This document shows, one piece after another, positions 1-8,528 of a stretch of DNA of 64,000 bases (positions within the stretch are counted from its first letter, which is position 1; the number at the start of each line of letters is the position of its first letter). Origin of the DNA: Alcaligenes faecalis. Lineage in GTDB: Bacteria; Pseudomonadota; Gammaproteobacteria; Burkholderiales; Burkholderiaceae_B. Under the pieces are notes generated by a model. It saw nothing but the letters and a program-made list of their open reading frames with translations. It had not been told where the DNA came from and did no database searches. The DNA is taken from the NCBI RefSeq assembly GCF_041521385.1, contig NZ_CP168006.1, positions 1,612,978 to 1,676,977 of the forward strand, written 5' to 3'. Made by a program: the position numbers and the translations under genes.

Positions 1-74
1 CAGGCCCCTCAGACACACCTGATCCGCTCGGTTGTCTGCTGATAGGGCTTGCGCAGCACAATCAGGAGTCAACC

Positions 75-209
75 ATGCACCGCATTATTCATACAAGACC
101 GACCAGAATCCTGAATCTGTCGGGCTCGCATCTTGCCACAGATTGCCCTCACGAGCGCGCTGCACCCAACCGCCGCCCCGCTATTGCCTGGCGTATCAAC
201 ACGGCCTGA
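75..209 (+). CDS. Candidate leader peptide upstream of mgtA (44 aa)
   Basis: This short ORF begins with ATG six bases after a good Shine-Dalgarno (AGGAG, 64-68) and ends at TGA 207-209, about 120 bases before mgtA. The product is basic and carries scattered prolines at residues 9, 25, 31 and 35. No protein family is recognised. In enterobacteria the mgtA leader contains a short proline-containing ORF (mgtL) whose translation couples Mg2+ and proline status to readthrough, so a leader peptide here is plausible by analogy. There is no sequence similarity to mgtL that I can claim. The unusually good ribosome-binding site is the main support; another ORF (32-241) overlaps it in a different frame without such a site. 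Confidence 0.35.
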   Translation: MHRIIHTRPTRILNLSGSHLATDCPHERAAPNRRPAIAWRINTA

Positions 210-262
210 CGCTTACTAAATCCGCTAGTTCTTACCTGTAGTCTGCCGACCCTCAAACCGGT

Positions 263-298
263 CAGCAGGATCTGCTGCGTCCATCTCTTGGGATGGAC
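263..298 (+). promoter_or_regulatory. Two tandem hairpins in the mgtA leader
   Basis: Two perfect inverted repeats lie back to back just before the mgtA ribosome-binding site (AGGAG, 321-325). CAGCAG (263-268) pairs with CTGCTG (272-277) over a 3-base loop, and GTCCATC (279-285) pairs with GATGGAC (292-298) over a 6-base loop. Neither is followed by a T-run, so they do not look like a simple terminator. Regulated 5' leaders are known for mgtA in enterobacteria. That these hairpins sense anything is inference. Confidence 0.35.
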
Positions 299-331
299 GG
301 CACAGTCACGCCTGTACCCCAGGAGCATTAC

Positions 332-3034
332 ATGAGCATTCAACAACACCGTCCGCCACTGCGTTCAATGGATCACGACGCCAAGCTGCGCACGGCCACC
401 GAAACCGGGCTTAGCCTGGAGACGACTCTGGCCGCTGTGCAAGCCAATCTACATGGCCTGACCGACGCCCAGGCCTTGAGCCGCCTGACCGAATACGGCC
501 CTAACGAGGTCGCCCGGGACCAGCCTGCCCACGCCCTGATCCAATTGGCTCTGGCCTTTAAAAACCCTTTTATTGCGGTCCTGATGGTACTGGCCGCCGT
601 CAGCGCCGTGACTGACATTATTTTGCCTATGCGTTCGGGCGAAGAGGTGGACTACACCGGCGTGCTGATTATCGTGGTTATGGTCACCTTGAGCGGCCTG
701 CTGCGTTTCTGGCAGGAATATCGTTCCGGCAAAGCCGCCCAGGCCCTGAAAGCCATGGTGCGTACCACCGCCAGCGTGCAACGACGCTCTACCGTGTCCA
801 GCGCCACAGTCATGCGCGAAATCCCCATGAGCCAGATCGTGCCGGGCGATATTGTGCGCCTGTCGGCTGGCGACATGATTCCGGCAGACCTGCGCTTGAT
901 CAAGTCCCGAGACTTGTTCGTCAGCCAGGCGGCTCTAACGGGTGAAGCCCTGCCAGTCGAAAAGTATGATGTCTTTAGCGCCGTCAGCAGCAAGAGCGCC
1001 ACGGCATCCAGCTCCCAGGCCGGCGTACTGGAACAGAACAATATGTGCTTTATGGGCACCAACGTGGTCAGCGGTACGGCCACGGCTGTAGTTGTGGCCA
1101 CCGGCGCCAAAACCTATTTGGGTTCGCTGGCCAAAGCCATTGTCGGTTCGCGCGCCGAGACCTCGTTTGACCGGGGCGTAAACAGTGTTAGCTGGCTGCT
1201 GATTCGCTTCATGCTGGTCATGGTGCCTATCGTGCTGCTGATCAACGGTTTTTCCAAAGGCGACTGGACCGAAGCCTTCCTCTTCGCCCTGGCCGTTGCC
1301 GTGGGCCTGACCCCTGAAATGCTGCCCATGATTGTGTCCTCCAACCTGGCCAAAGGCGCGGTGGCCATGGCCAAGAACAAGGTGGTGGTCAAACGTCTGA
1401 ACGCGATCCAGAACTTCGGTGCCATGGACGTGCTGTGTACCGACAAGACCGGCACTCTGACACAAGACCGCATTATTCTGGAACACCATCTGGGTCTGGA
1501 TGATCGCAACAACCCACACATTCTGGAACTGGCCCTGCTCAACAGCCTGCACCAAAGTGGTGTGAAAAACCTGATGGATCAGGCGGTGCTGCGCTTTGCA
1601 AAGAAAACACCCTCTGCCCTGCAAGCCATTGGCTCCTACCGCAAGATAGACGAACTGCCTTTTGACTTTGTGCGCCGCCGCCTGTCGGTTGTCGTACAAA
1701 ATCCGCAGGGCGAACAGCTCATGGTCTGCAAAGGGGCGGTGGAAGAAATGCTTAGCATTGCCACCCACGTTCAAGAAGGTGATCAGCGCCTGCCACTGGA
1801 TACCGAGCAGCGTGCCCGTCTGCTGAAAATGGCCTACCGCTACAACTCGGACGGCTTCCGTGTCTTGCTAATTGCCACTCGCCGTATTCCCATTGAACAG
1901 GCTAAAAACCGTTACGAAGCCCAGGACGAACGCGAGATGACCGTACAAGGCTTGCTAACCTTTCTGGACCCACCTAAAGAAAGTGCAGCCCAAGCCATTG
2001 CTGCCCTGACCGAGCACGGTGTAACCGTGAAAGTGCTGACCGGTGACAACGAAATCATTAGCGCGAAGATCTGCCGTGAAGTGGGGCTGGCGCCCGGCAA
2101 ACCTTTGCTCGGACCTGAAATCGAGCTGATGCAAGACCCCGATCTGCGCTGCGCTGTCGAGCGTCACTCCGTTTTTGCCAAACTCACTCCCCTGCAAAAA
2201 TCGCGTGTTCTGAAAGCATTGCAGGCCAATGGCCACACCGTCGGTTTTCTGGGTGATGGCATCAACGACGCCCCCGCCCTGCGCGATGCCGATGTGGGGA
2301 TCTCGGTGGATAGCGGCACAGATATTGCCAAGGAATCGGCAGACATCATCTTGCTGGAAAAGAACCTGCTGGTTCTGGAAAAAGGCGTGATCAAAGGCCG
2401 CGAGACCTTTGGCAATATCATCAAGTACTTGAACATGACGGCCAGCTCCAACTTTGGCAATGTGTTCTCGGTGCTGGTAGCCAGTGCCTTCATCCCCTTC
2501 CTGCCCATGTTGGCCATTCACTTGCTGATTCAGAACCTGCTCTACGATGTCTCCCAACTGGCTTTGCCCTGGGACCGCATGGATAAGGACTTTCTGCGCA
2601 AACCGCGTAAATGGGATGCCAAGAATATTGGCCGCTTCATGATCTGGATTGGCCCGACCTCGTCCATCTTCGACATCACTACCTTTGTCCTGATGTGGTA
2701 CGTATTTGGCGCCAATACGCCTGAACTGCAATCGCTGTTCCAGTCCGGCTGGTTTATTGAAGGTTTGCTCTCGCAGACACTGGTTGTTCACATGCTGCGT
2801 ACGCAAAAAATTCCCTTTATCCAGAGTACGGCGGCCTTGCCTGTCATGCTGATGACCTTCCTGATTGCCGCTGTCGGCATTTACCTGCCCTTTTCCGGTG
2901 TGGGAGCCATGGTTGGCCTGCAGCCACTGCCTTGGGAATACTTCCCGTGGCTGGCCGGCACCTTGCTGGCGTACTGCCTGGTCGCACAGGGTATGAAAAT
3001 GTGGTACATCCGCCGCTTTGGCCAATGGTTCTAA
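332..3034 (+). CDS. mgtA: Magnesium-translocating P-type ATPase MgtA
   Basis: P3B-type ATPase that imports Mg2+ across the inner membrane using ATP. At 900 residues it matches the usual MgtA/MgtB length. The phosphorylation motif DKTGT is present with the acceptor Asp at residue 371. A TGEALPVEK actuator loop precedes it, and the hinge motif GDGINDAPALRDAD follows in the P domain. About ten membrane segments can be seen: two pairs before the catalytic loop and a C-terminal bundle. The ATG at 332 was chosen over an in-frame ATG at 293 because AGGAG (321-325) lies just before it and the resulting N-terminus fits the family. The gene is preceded by a structured leader with a possible leader peptide, suggesting Mg2+-responsive control, and followed by a hairpin before the kinase gene. 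Confidence 0.95.
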   Translation: MSIQQHRPPLRSMDHDAKLRTATETGLSLETTLAAVQANLHGLTDAQALSRLTEYGPNEVARDQPAHALIQLALAFKNPFIAVLMVLAAVSAVTDIILPMRSGEEVDYTGVLIIVVMVTLSGLLRFWQEYRSGKAAQALKAMVRTTASVQRRSTVSSATVMREIPMSQIVPGDIVRLSAGDMIPADLRLIKSRDLFVSQAALTGEALPVEKYDVFSAVSSKSATASSSQAGVLEQNNMCFMGTNVVSGTATAVVVATGAKTYLGSLAKAIVGSRAETSFDRGVNSVSWLLIRFMLVMVPIVLLINGFSKGDWTEAFLFALAVAVGLTPEMLPMIVSSNLAKGAVAMAKNKVVVKRLNAIQNFGAMDVLCTDKTGTLTQDRIILEHHLGLDDRNNPHILELALLNSLHQSGVKNLMDQAVLRFAKKTPSALQAIGSYRKIDELPFDFVRRRLSVVVQNPQGEQLMVCKGAVEEMLSIATHVQEGDQRLPLDTEQRARLLKMAYRYNSDGFRVLLIATRRIPIEQAKNRYEAQDEREMTVQGLLTFLDPPKESAAQAIAALTEHGVTVKVLTGDNEIISAKICREVGLAPGKPLLGPEIELMQDPDLRCAVERHSVFAKLTPLQKSRVLKALQANGHTVGFLGDGINDAPALRDADVGISVDSGTDIAKESADIILLEKNLLVLEKGVIKGRETFGNIIKYLNMTASSNFGNVFSVLVASAFIPFLPMLAIHLLIQNLLYDVSQLALPWDRMDKDFLRKPRKWDAKNIGRFMIWIGPTSSIFDITTFVLMWYVFGANTPELQSLFQSGWFIEGLLSQTLVVHMLRTQKIPFIQSTAALPVMLMTFLIAAVGIYLPFSGVGAMVGLQPLPWEYFPWLAGTLLAYCLVAQGMKMWYIRRFGQWF

Positions 3035-3042
3035 ACCTGACA

Positions 3043-3080
3043 GGCCTGGACTTCCGGAAATCCTTTCGGGGGGCCAGGCC
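3043..3080 (+). terminator. Hairpin terminator after mgtA
   Basis: GGCCTGG (3043-3049) pairs perfectly with CCAGGCC (3074-3080), enclosing a weaker inner stem. The hairpin starts 8 bases after the mgtA stop codon. The trailing T-run is poor (TTGAT), so termination may be partial. Its position argues that the downstream kinase starts at 3165 rather than at an upstream in-frame codon overlapping mgtA. Confidence 0.45.
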
Positions 3081-3164
3081 TTGATACGCAGTCAGACACA
3101 AACCCAGGTATATGATGGCGACATAAAAAGTACGATCCTGCTACCTGATCTCCACACGAAAGAC

Positions 3165-4244
3165 ATGAAACCACCCTTTAGCGTCTTGTCGAGCAAAACC
3201 TACCGCGCCTTGGCCGTGACCGGCATTTGCATCTTGATGGCACTGGTCTTTATTGCCGATACCATCACCAACTACGCTATCGCCGCCGCCGTCTTTCATA
3301 CTCCGCTGCTGCTGATCGCGATTCGTTTTCTATCGGCCCGACAAGTCATTACCCTGGCAAGCTTCAGTATGGTGCTGACAGTGGTCAGCGTTCTGTTGAC
3401 CCGTTCGGGCGACTACGAGGTGGGGCTGGTCAATACCGGAATCAGCCTGGTTGCCATCGTCATCACCACCTATCTGGGACTCAAGCTCAAATCCGTGCAG
3501 GCGGCCGCACATGAAACACGCGAACATTTGCTGCGATTATCCCGTGTAACCACGCTGGGCCAGCTCAGTACCTCGATTGCCCACGAGGTCAGTCAACCCC
3601 TGGCGGCCATCAACAGCAGCGCCGGTGCCTGCCTGCGCTGGCTGCAAGCCTCCCCCCCCAATGTCGAGAAGGCACAGGCTGCCGCACAACGGATTGTGTA
3701 CGATGCCCAGCGCGCCAAAGACGTGCTGGATCGGGTGCGCAGCATTACCCGCAACGAGGCACCAAGCAGCAGTGCTTTTGATCTGAACCTGGCCTTGACG
3801 GAACTGCTCAGCCTGTCCGGTGGCCAGATGCAGCATCAGCATATTGATCTACGCCTGGCCTTGCAGTCCGATCTGCCCCAGGTCTTTGCCGACCGGGTCC
3901 AAGTTCAGCAAGTCATGGCCAATTTGCTGCTCAATGCCATCGAAGCCCTGTCACCTACCTCGGACTATCATGCCGCTCATATCACCATAGAAACCCGTGT
4001 CCTGCCCAGCGACAAACCACAGGCCAACACGGTGCTGTTTTCCATCAAGGACAACGGCCCCGGCTTGTCGGGCACGCAGCTATCCCACTTGTTTGATACG
4101 TTCTGGACGACCAAGGCAGGCGGTCTGGGCCTGGGCTTGACCATCAGCCGCAGCATTATTGATGCCAATAATGGCCATATCTGGGCTACTGAACCCGCTG
4201 ACGGCGGTGCTGCCTTTCATTTCACCTTACCGTTGGCCCCATGA
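3165..4244 (+). CDS. Membrane sensor histidine kinase, FixL-type catalytic core
   Basis: Sensor kinase of a two-component system, 359 residues from ATG 3165. Residues about 10-110 form roughly four hydrophobic helices with only short loops, so there is no sizeable periplasmic sensor domain and no PAS domain is obvious. The dimerisation/phosphoacceptor box contains AHEVSQPLAAI with the phospho-accepting His at residue 140. The ATPase domain shows the N box (NLLLNAIEAL), a G1 box (DNGPGL) and a GLGLGLTISRSI lid. The stop overlaps the start of the regulator (ATGA, 4241-4244), so the two are translationally coupled. The signal is unknown; proximity to mgtA does not prove a role in Mg2+ sensing. 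An upstream in-frame start at 3018 is rejected because it overlaps mgtA and its terminator. Confidence 0.88.
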   Translation: MKPPFSVLSSKTYRALAVTGICILMALVFIADTITNYAIAAAVFHTPLLLIAIRFLSARQVITLASFSMVLTVVSVLLTRSGDYEVGLVNTGISLVAIVITTYLGLKLKSVQAAAHETREHLLRLSRVTTLGQLSTSIAHEVSQPLAAINSSAGACLRWLQASPPNVEKAQAAAQRIVYDAQRAKDVLDRVRSITRNEAPSSSAFDLNLALTELLSLSGGQMQHQHIDLRLALQSDLPQVFADRVQVQQVMANLLLNAIEALSPTSDYHAAHITIETRVLPSDKPQANTVLFSIKDNGPGLSGTQLSHLFDTFWTTKAGGLGLGLTISRSIIDANNGHIWATEPADGGAAFHFTLPLAP

Positions 4245-4882
4245 CAGAAAATCTGGATTCCTCTCTGAACACGCCCACCGTCTACATCATTGATGATGAC
4301 CCTTCCGTTCGCGCTGCCCTGGACGATTTGCTGGCCAGCGTAGGCTTGAACGCACTGAGCTTTGCCTCTACGCGGGATTTTTTGGCGCACCCCTTATCTG
4401 ACGTCCCCGCCTGTCTGGTGCTGGATGTGCGCATGCCCGAGCAAAGCGGCACGGACTTTCATTTGCAGATGGACTCGCGCGGGCTGCATATGCCGGTCAT
4501 CTTTATTACCGGTCACGGCGATATTCAGATGGCAGTCAAAGCCATCAAACATGGGGCCTGGGATTTTCTAACCAAACCTTTCGGGGATCAGGCCCTGATT
4601 GACGCCGTGCAATCGGCTCTGGCTGCGGATGCGCAGCGCAAACAGGAAGCCAGAGCCCGGATGAGCTTGCAGCAACGCTGGGACAGCCTGAACGCGGGTG
4701 AGCGTGATGTGTTCGAGCGGGTGGTACAAGGCCTGCTGAACAAGCAGATCGCGGCTGAACTGGATGTGAAAGAAGTCACAGTAAAAGTACGGCGTGCCCG
4801 CGTGATGCAGAAAATGCAAGCCGCTTCACTGGCGGAACTGGTGCGTCAGTTCGATCTGCTCAATACGGAAACAGGCCATTAG
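4241..4882 (+). CDS. FixJ/NarL-family response regulator
   Basis: Partner of the preceding kinase, 213 residues. The N-terminal receiver domain (about 1-125) has the acidic pocket IIDDDPSVR, the phosphoacceptor Asp at residue 62 (LVLDVRMPEQSG), the conserved Thr in the ITGHGD motif and the Lys in FLTKPF. A LuxR-type helix-turn-helix occupies about residues 145-205 (LNKQIAAELDVKEVTVKVRR). The pattern is that of FixJ/TtrR/NodW regulators, which activate transcription on phosphorylation. The start overlaps the kinase stop by 4 bases. Targets cannot be deduced from the window; mgtA upstream and gltX downstream are the nearest genes. Confidence 0.9.
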   Translation: MTENLDSSLNTPTVYIIDDDPSVRAALDDLLASVGLNALSFASTRDFLAHPLSDVPACLVLDVRMPEQSGTDFHLQMDSRGLHMPVIFITGHGDIQMAVKAIKHGAWDFLTKPFGDQALIDAVQSALAADAQRKQEARARMSLQQRWDSLNAGERDVFERVVQGLLNKQIAAELDVKEVTVKVRRARVMQKMQAASLAELVRQFDLLNTETGH

Positions 4883-4911
4883 GACACTTCTGCCCCGCGG
4901 TTCTTTCTTAG

Positions 4912-4940
4912 TTGACGCGCTGGGTTAAAATGCGCAGATT
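4912..4940 (+). promoter_or_regulatory. Probable sigma-70 promoter of gltX
   Basis: TTGACG (4912-4917) and CAGATT (4935-4940) are separated by exactly 17 bases in the gap between the regulator stop and gltX. An alternative -10 (TAAAAT, 4925-4930) overlaps and lacks a matching -35. The position 46 bases before the gltX start fits either reading. Confidence 0.4.
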
Positions 4941-4985
4941 CGGTCCCGTATGCGGGCTTCCCAAGGTCAAGGCCACACACAAGTT

Positions 4986-6395
4986 ATGAGCACGTCTACT
5001 TCCAACGTCATCCGTACCCGTTTTGCCCCCTCGCCCACGGGTTATCTACACTTGGGCGGTGCGCGCACCGCACTGTTCTCTTGGGCTTTTGCCCGCCATC
5101 ATCAAGGTACATTCGTGCTGCGCATTGAGGATACGGATCTGGAGCGTTCCACACCGGAAGCGGTGCAAGGCATTCTGGATGGTATGCAATGGTTGGGCCT
5201 GGATGCGGATGAAGGTCCGTTCTACCAGATGCAGCGCATGGATCGTTACCGCGAGGTCATCGCCCAGTTGCTGAAAGACGGCCATGCCTATTACTGCTAC
5301 AGCAGCCCCGAGGAAGTGGAGGCCATGCGCGAAAAGGCGCGTGTTCAGGGTTTGAAGCCTCGTTATGACGGCACCTGGCGTCCTGAAGCAGGCAAGCAAT
5401 TGCCTGCCATCCCGGCCGACCGCAAGCCTGTGGTTCGTTTCAAGAGCCCGCAGTCCGGCGCAACCAGTTGGGACGATATGGTCAAGGGCCGCATCAGCTT
5501 TGATAACAGCGAGCTAGACGATCTGGTCATTGCCCGCCCGGACGGCACGCCTACGTACAACTTCTGCGTGGTGGTAGATGATTGGGACATGGCAATCACG
5601 CATGTGATTCGCGGCGACGATCACGTGAACAACACGCCACGTCAAATTGTGATTTTGCAGGCCTTGGGCGCGACTTTGCCCGAGTACGGCCATGTGCCCA
5701 TGATTCTGGGCCCGGATGGCGAGAAGTTGTCCAAACGTCATGGGGCAGTCAGCATCATGGATTACGACAAGGATGGTTACCTGCCTGAAGCCATGGTCAA
5801 TTACCTGGCCCGTTTGGGCTGGAGCCACGGTGATGACGAGTTGTTCACTCGCGAGCAGTTGGTGGAATGGTTTGATACGCGCAGCCTGAGCAAGTCCGCT
5901 TCGCAGTGGGATCCCAAGAAACTGAACTGGGTCAATGCCCACTACATCAAGGCCAGCGACAATACAGATCTGGCCGAGCGTGTGGCGCCTCGTATTGAGG
6001 CTTTGGGTGGCAAAACGGATGGTCAGGATTTGCCCGGTATCATGGGTTTGTTGAAAGACCGCGCCGAGACCTTGAATCAACTGGCTGAAGGTGCGCTGCT
6101 GTTCTGCCGTCCTTTCGAGCCTGCCAGCGATGAGCTGATGGCCGAGGTGTTGACGCCGGAAGCACGTGTTTTGCTGCGTGATTTTGCCAGCAAGGCAATC
6201 AGCTTGCCGCAGTGGAATACGGAGAATCTGGCTGCTTTGATCAAGCAGGTTCTAGCGGATCATGAGGTCAAGATGCCTAAGCTGGCGATTCCTTTGCGTG
6301 TAGCTGTGACGGGACAGAAGCAGACACCTGCGGTAGATGCAGTGCTGGCTTTGGTTGGACGCGACAAGGTGTTGGGGCGTCTGGCGGGTTTGTAA
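4986..6395 (+). CDS. gltX: Glutamate--tRNA ligase
   Basis: Class I aminoacyl-tRNA synthetase that charges tRNA-Glu in the cytoplasm. The protein is 469 residues from ATG 4986, the normal size. The HIGH-type signature lies near the N-terminus ([13 protein letters not shown]) and the KMSKS-type loop is KLSKR at residues 247-251. The C-terminal part is the helical anticodon-binding region. An in-frame ATG at 4950 would add 12 residues not expected in the family, so the later start is preferred although its ribosome-binding site is weak. The gene probably has its own promoter (4912-4940). A strong palindrome downstream (6470-6509), borrowed from an insertion-sequence remnant, may terminate it. 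Confidence 0.95.
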   Translation: MSTSTSNVIRTRFAPSPTGYLHLGGARTALFSWAFARHHQGTFVLRIEDTDLERSTPEAVQGILDGMQWLGLDADEGPFYQMQRMDRYREVIAQLLKDGHAYYCYSSPEEVEAMREKARVQGLKPRYDGTWRPEAGKQLPAIPADRKPVVRFKSPQSGATSWDDMVKGRISFDNSELDDLVIARPDGTPTYNFCVVVDDWDMAITHVIRGDDHVNNTPRQIVILQALGATLPEYGHVPMILGPDGEKLSKRHGAVSIMDYDKDGYLPEAMVNYLARLGWSHGDDELFTREQLVEWFDTRSLSKSASQWDPKKLNWVNAHYIKASDNTDLAERVAPRIEALGGKTDGQDLPGIMGLLKDRAETLNQLAEGALLFCRPFEPASDELMAEVLTPEARVLLRDFASKAISLPQWNTENLAALIKQVLADHEVKMPKLAIPLRVAVTGQKQTPAVDAVLALVGRDKVLGRLAGL

Positions 6396-6428
6396 AAATC
6401 TCCGTCGCGAATTAAAAGGGCCTCTGAG

Positions 6429-6675
6429 AGGGACTAAGCCCCATCGCTGGACGAGATATATTAATGCCCAAAGGCCTGAACCCGGTACTGCGCCGGATTC
6501 AGGCCTTTTAGCTTGAATCCGATGCGTTAATATTTGTAACAACCAATGAACTGGCCAATGTCCTTCTACAACTGTTCAATCCTGTCGTAGCGACATAAAT
6601 AAAAGCATTCGGCCCAGAGCGTGACGAGCCAATACTCCATGGCCGTCTTATCCACGCAGTAAAACCAGTGGCGTT
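6429..6675 (-). mobile_element. Decayed 3' end of an IS3-family insertion sequence
   Basis: Read on the minus strand, this stretch translates, with several stop codons, into a recognisable C-terminal end of an IS3-family transposase OrfB. The visible pieces are LWAECFYLCRYDRIEQL, then KDIGQFIGCYKY, then RIGFKLKGLNPAQYRVQAFGH; intact relatives read like a YYNH-RI-LKLKGLSPVQYRTQAF pattern. Bases 6430-6453 (GGACTAAGCCCC...CTGGAC) resemble the terminal inverted repeat typical of this family (TGAACTGACCCC...TTGGAC). The other end and the catalytic DDE core are missing, so the element is dead. It fills most of the gap between gltX and yaeQ. Confidence 0.6.
6470..6509. terminator. Palindrome likely acting as bidirectional terminator
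   Basis: AAGGCCTGAA (6471-6480) pairs with TTCAGGCCTT (6499-6508), with an inner CCGG stem. T- and A-rich flanks allow termination in both directions. It coincides with the LKGLNPAQYR-coding part of the IS remnant, so it was probably brought in by the element and now ends gltX transcription. Confidence 0.45.
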
Positions 6676-6720
6676 ATGCCCTCTACACCGACTTTCTCAT
6701 CACAGATTCATTGAAAGTGA

Positions 6721-7269
6721 TCAAACAGGCGCGTTCAGGTGGCTGACTTCGATAGTAGCTTCGCCTTTATCGCTACTGGCCCAGACCGTACCGTCCTGAA
6801 CATTCAGATTGATGGTCATACCACGCTCGGCCAGGGCGGCTAAAGCGTCGGTACCAGCAGCATCCAGCGCATAGACCTGTATATTGCGAGCGCGGCTGAT
6901 CTTGTCCTTGATACCACTCCACCAGACGGATACGTTGCGGCCATAGGCCAGCACCGTCACCTTGTCAGCACGGCCACTGGCCTTGATCAGACGTCTATCG
7001 TCCGGCAAGCCCACTTCCAGCCAATGCAGCAAATTGCCGCCCAGATCATGTTCCCACAGAGCAGGCTCGTCCGAGTCGCTTAAACCACGCGAGAAGCTCA
7101 GGGCTTCCTCCGCTTGCGCATACAAACCGTAAGCCAGCAAACGCACCATCAGACGCTCTTCGGTCTCGGAGGGGTGACGGGCCAGCGTCAGTGTATGACT
7201 GCCGTAGTAGGCCCGGTCGTTATCGGCCACATTAAGTTCAGCTTTATAAATCGTTGCGCGCAGAGCCAT
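6721..7269 (-). CDS. yaeQ: YaeQ family protein
   Basis: Conserved cytoplasmic protein of 182 residues, the length of Escherichia coli YaeQ. The N-terminal MALRATIYKAELNVAD and the segment LTLARHPSETEERLMVRLLAY are the family hallmark, followed by the DEPALWEHD region and a C-terminal beta-rich part. YaeQ has a PD-(D/E)XK-nuclease-like fold and was historically linked to suppression of rfaH defects; its biochemical role is not settled. The ATG at 7269 is chosen because upstream in-frame codons fall inside the terminator of the preceding lipoprotein gene. The gene lies next to the IS remnant, which did not damage it. Confidence 0.9.
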   Translation of the reverse strand: MALRATIYKAELNVADNDRAYYGSHTLTLARHPSETEERLMVRLLAYGLYAQAEEALSFSRGLSDSDEPALWEHDLGGNLLHWLEVGLPDDRRLIKASGRADKVTVLAYGRNVSVWWSGIKDKISRARNIQVYALDAAGTDALAALAERGMTINLNVQDGTVWASSDKGEATIEVSHLNAPV

Positions 7270-7294
7270 GGAGCGTCCAGCAAAAGAAACAGAC

Positions 7295-7323
7295 AAAAAA
7301 CTGGCCGCCCCCAGGACGGCCAG
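7295..7323 (-). terminator. Rho-independent terminator of the lipoprotein gene
   Basis: On the minus strand CTGGCCG (from 7323) pairs with CGGCCAG (7307-7301) over a 9-base loop and is followed directly by six T residues (7300-7295). It lies between the lipoprotein stop and the yaeQ start, so yaeQ is probably transcribed separately or by readthrough. Confidence 0.8.
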
Positions 7324-7345
7324 GAATCATTCAAACCAGAAGCAG

Positions 7346-7858
7346 TCAGAACGGCAGGCGGTAGCCAGGCGACATTCTGGTCAAGCGATAGGTGGTACCA
7401 CTTTGGTCACGCAGCACCAGATTGCGGGCTGTCAGACGGACGATGTTGTAGTGATTTTCGTAAATCGGGTCGCCCGGTTCGGTGGTCACCCCATTGGATT
7501 CTTGTGTGTGGATTTGCAAGTCATTGCCCTTGCGAACCCAGCAACCGCTTTCGTTCAAACCTTGCGACGGTTTGTTAGGGCGCTTGACCTGCTCGGTGTA
7601 AGCCATGGAACCATCAGCCTGCAAGGTAAACAAGGTACGCAGCTCGCCCACCACACCTTTTTGGCGGTGCTTGCTTAACCAGTTACCCGCCAGTTGATCT
7701 CCAGCCGCAGCGGGCTGACATGCAGGATGGACGGGCTTGGCAGCAGCAGCTTGTGCAGCAGGCTCAGGAGCCGGTGCCTTGACCGCGCAGGCGCTCAAAA
7801 AAACAGTCGCCAGCACAGCAACCCAGGAAGTGCGTCGCAAGATATTCGCCTTCGTCAT
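7346..7858 (-). CDS. Hypothetical lipoprotein
   Basis: Protein of 170 residues with a signal peptide and lipobox (LSAC, acylated Cys near residue 24), then an Ala/Pro/Gln-rich linker (about 25-50). The globular part (about 55-170) has GNWLSKHRQKGVVGELRTLF followed by short beta strands. No family with a known function is recognised. The domain reads as a small beta-rich, lipocalin-like or META-like fold, but that is a guess. It is likely anchored in the outer membrane because Ala follows the Cys rather than Asp. It is transcribed alone and ends at a strong terminator. Confidence 0.75.
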   Translation of the reverse strand: MTKANILRRTSWVAVLATVFLSACAVKAPAPEPAAQAAAAKPVHPACQPAAAGDQLAGNWLSKHRQKGVVGELRTLFTLQADGSMAYTEQVKRPNKPSQGLNESGCWVRKGNDLQIHTQESNGVTTEPGDPIYENHYNIVRLTARNLVLRDQSGTTYRLTRMSPGYRLPF

Positions 7859-7957
7859 AAAACCCCGTCTTTCATGCTTTTATACCGACCCACCACAGGC
7901 CGGCGAATCCTGATTATTCTACCTGAAGGCGCTTGTATTACCCCATAACAAGATGCT

Positions 7958-8416
7958 TCAAAGTGGCAAGGGCAGACGGGTCACATTCTTGATCTCACGC
8001 ATGGCCACAATCGTACGGGTTTGACGCACGCCCGGCATATTGAACAAGAAGCGGTGCAGGAAATCGTCGTAGGACTCGGCACTGGGCACCATGATCTTGA
8101 GCAGAAAATCCGCATCACCGGTCACAGCGTGGCACTCCAGAATCTCAGGTGCATCGCGCACGGCACGGATAAAGTTATCAACAATTTCACCCGAATGGCG
8201 GTCCAGACTGATCTGGGTAAACATGCAGCTTTGCAGGCCCACCTGACGGCGATCCACGCGCGCATAATAGCCTTGGATGACCTTGTTTTTTTCCAGGTTT
8301 TTGATGCGCCGCCAGACGGGCGCGGTGGACAAACCCACCTGCTCGGAAACCTGCTGAGCCGAGGCTCGACCATCCAACTGCAAAGCATCCAAGATTTTTA
8401 AGTCAGTTTTATCCAT
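7958..8416 (-). CDS. Lrp/AsnC family transcriptional regulator
   Basis: Protein of 152 residues. The N-terminal helix-turn-helix (about 5-60) contains MDKTDLKILDALQLDGR and LSTAPVWRRIKNLEKNKVI, and a C-terminal RAM/ligand-binding domain follows (about 65-145). It is transcribed divergently from the indolepyruvate oxidoreductase gene across 112 bases, the usual arrangement for a local regulator that binds an amino acid or keto acid. The ATG at 8416 fits the family start; a longer ORF to 8548 would overlap the neighbour's coding region. Control of the neighbour by aromatic or branched-chain amino acids is inferred from layout only. Confidence 0.9.
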   Translation of the reverse strand: MDKTDLKILDALQLDGRASAQQVSEQVGLSTAPVWRRIKNLEKNKVIQGYYARVDRRQVGLQSCMFTQISLDRHSGEIVDNFIRAVRDAPEILECHAVTGDADFLLKIMVPSAESYDDFLHRFLFNMPGVRQTRTIVAMREIKNVTRLPLPL

Positions 8417-8528
8417 ATTTAAACATTTACGAAATGAATATTTCAAAGAATAGGGAATACACGCAACTATAACGCAAAAAAAAGCGAGGGCAGACTCTCT
8501 ATCATGATCTCTATCTGGAGGTTTCATC
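8417..8528. promoter_or_regulatory. Divergent regulatory region lrp-like / oxidoreductase
   Basis: This 112-base AT-rich gap must hold both promoters and probably the operator of the Lrp-like regulator. The oxidoreductase has a strong ribosome-binding site here (GGAGG, 8517-8521). I see no unambiguous operator. Confidence 0.45.

Noticed and set aside
32..241. 69-codon ORF in the mgtA leader
   Set aside because: It lacks a ribosome-binding site, and the ORF at 75-209 in another frame has a much better one.
935..1774. Long minus-strand ORF (279 codons) inside mgtA
   Set aside because: It is antisense to a highly conserved P-type ATPase and has a His/Gln/Gly-rich composition typical of shadow frames in GC-rich genes.
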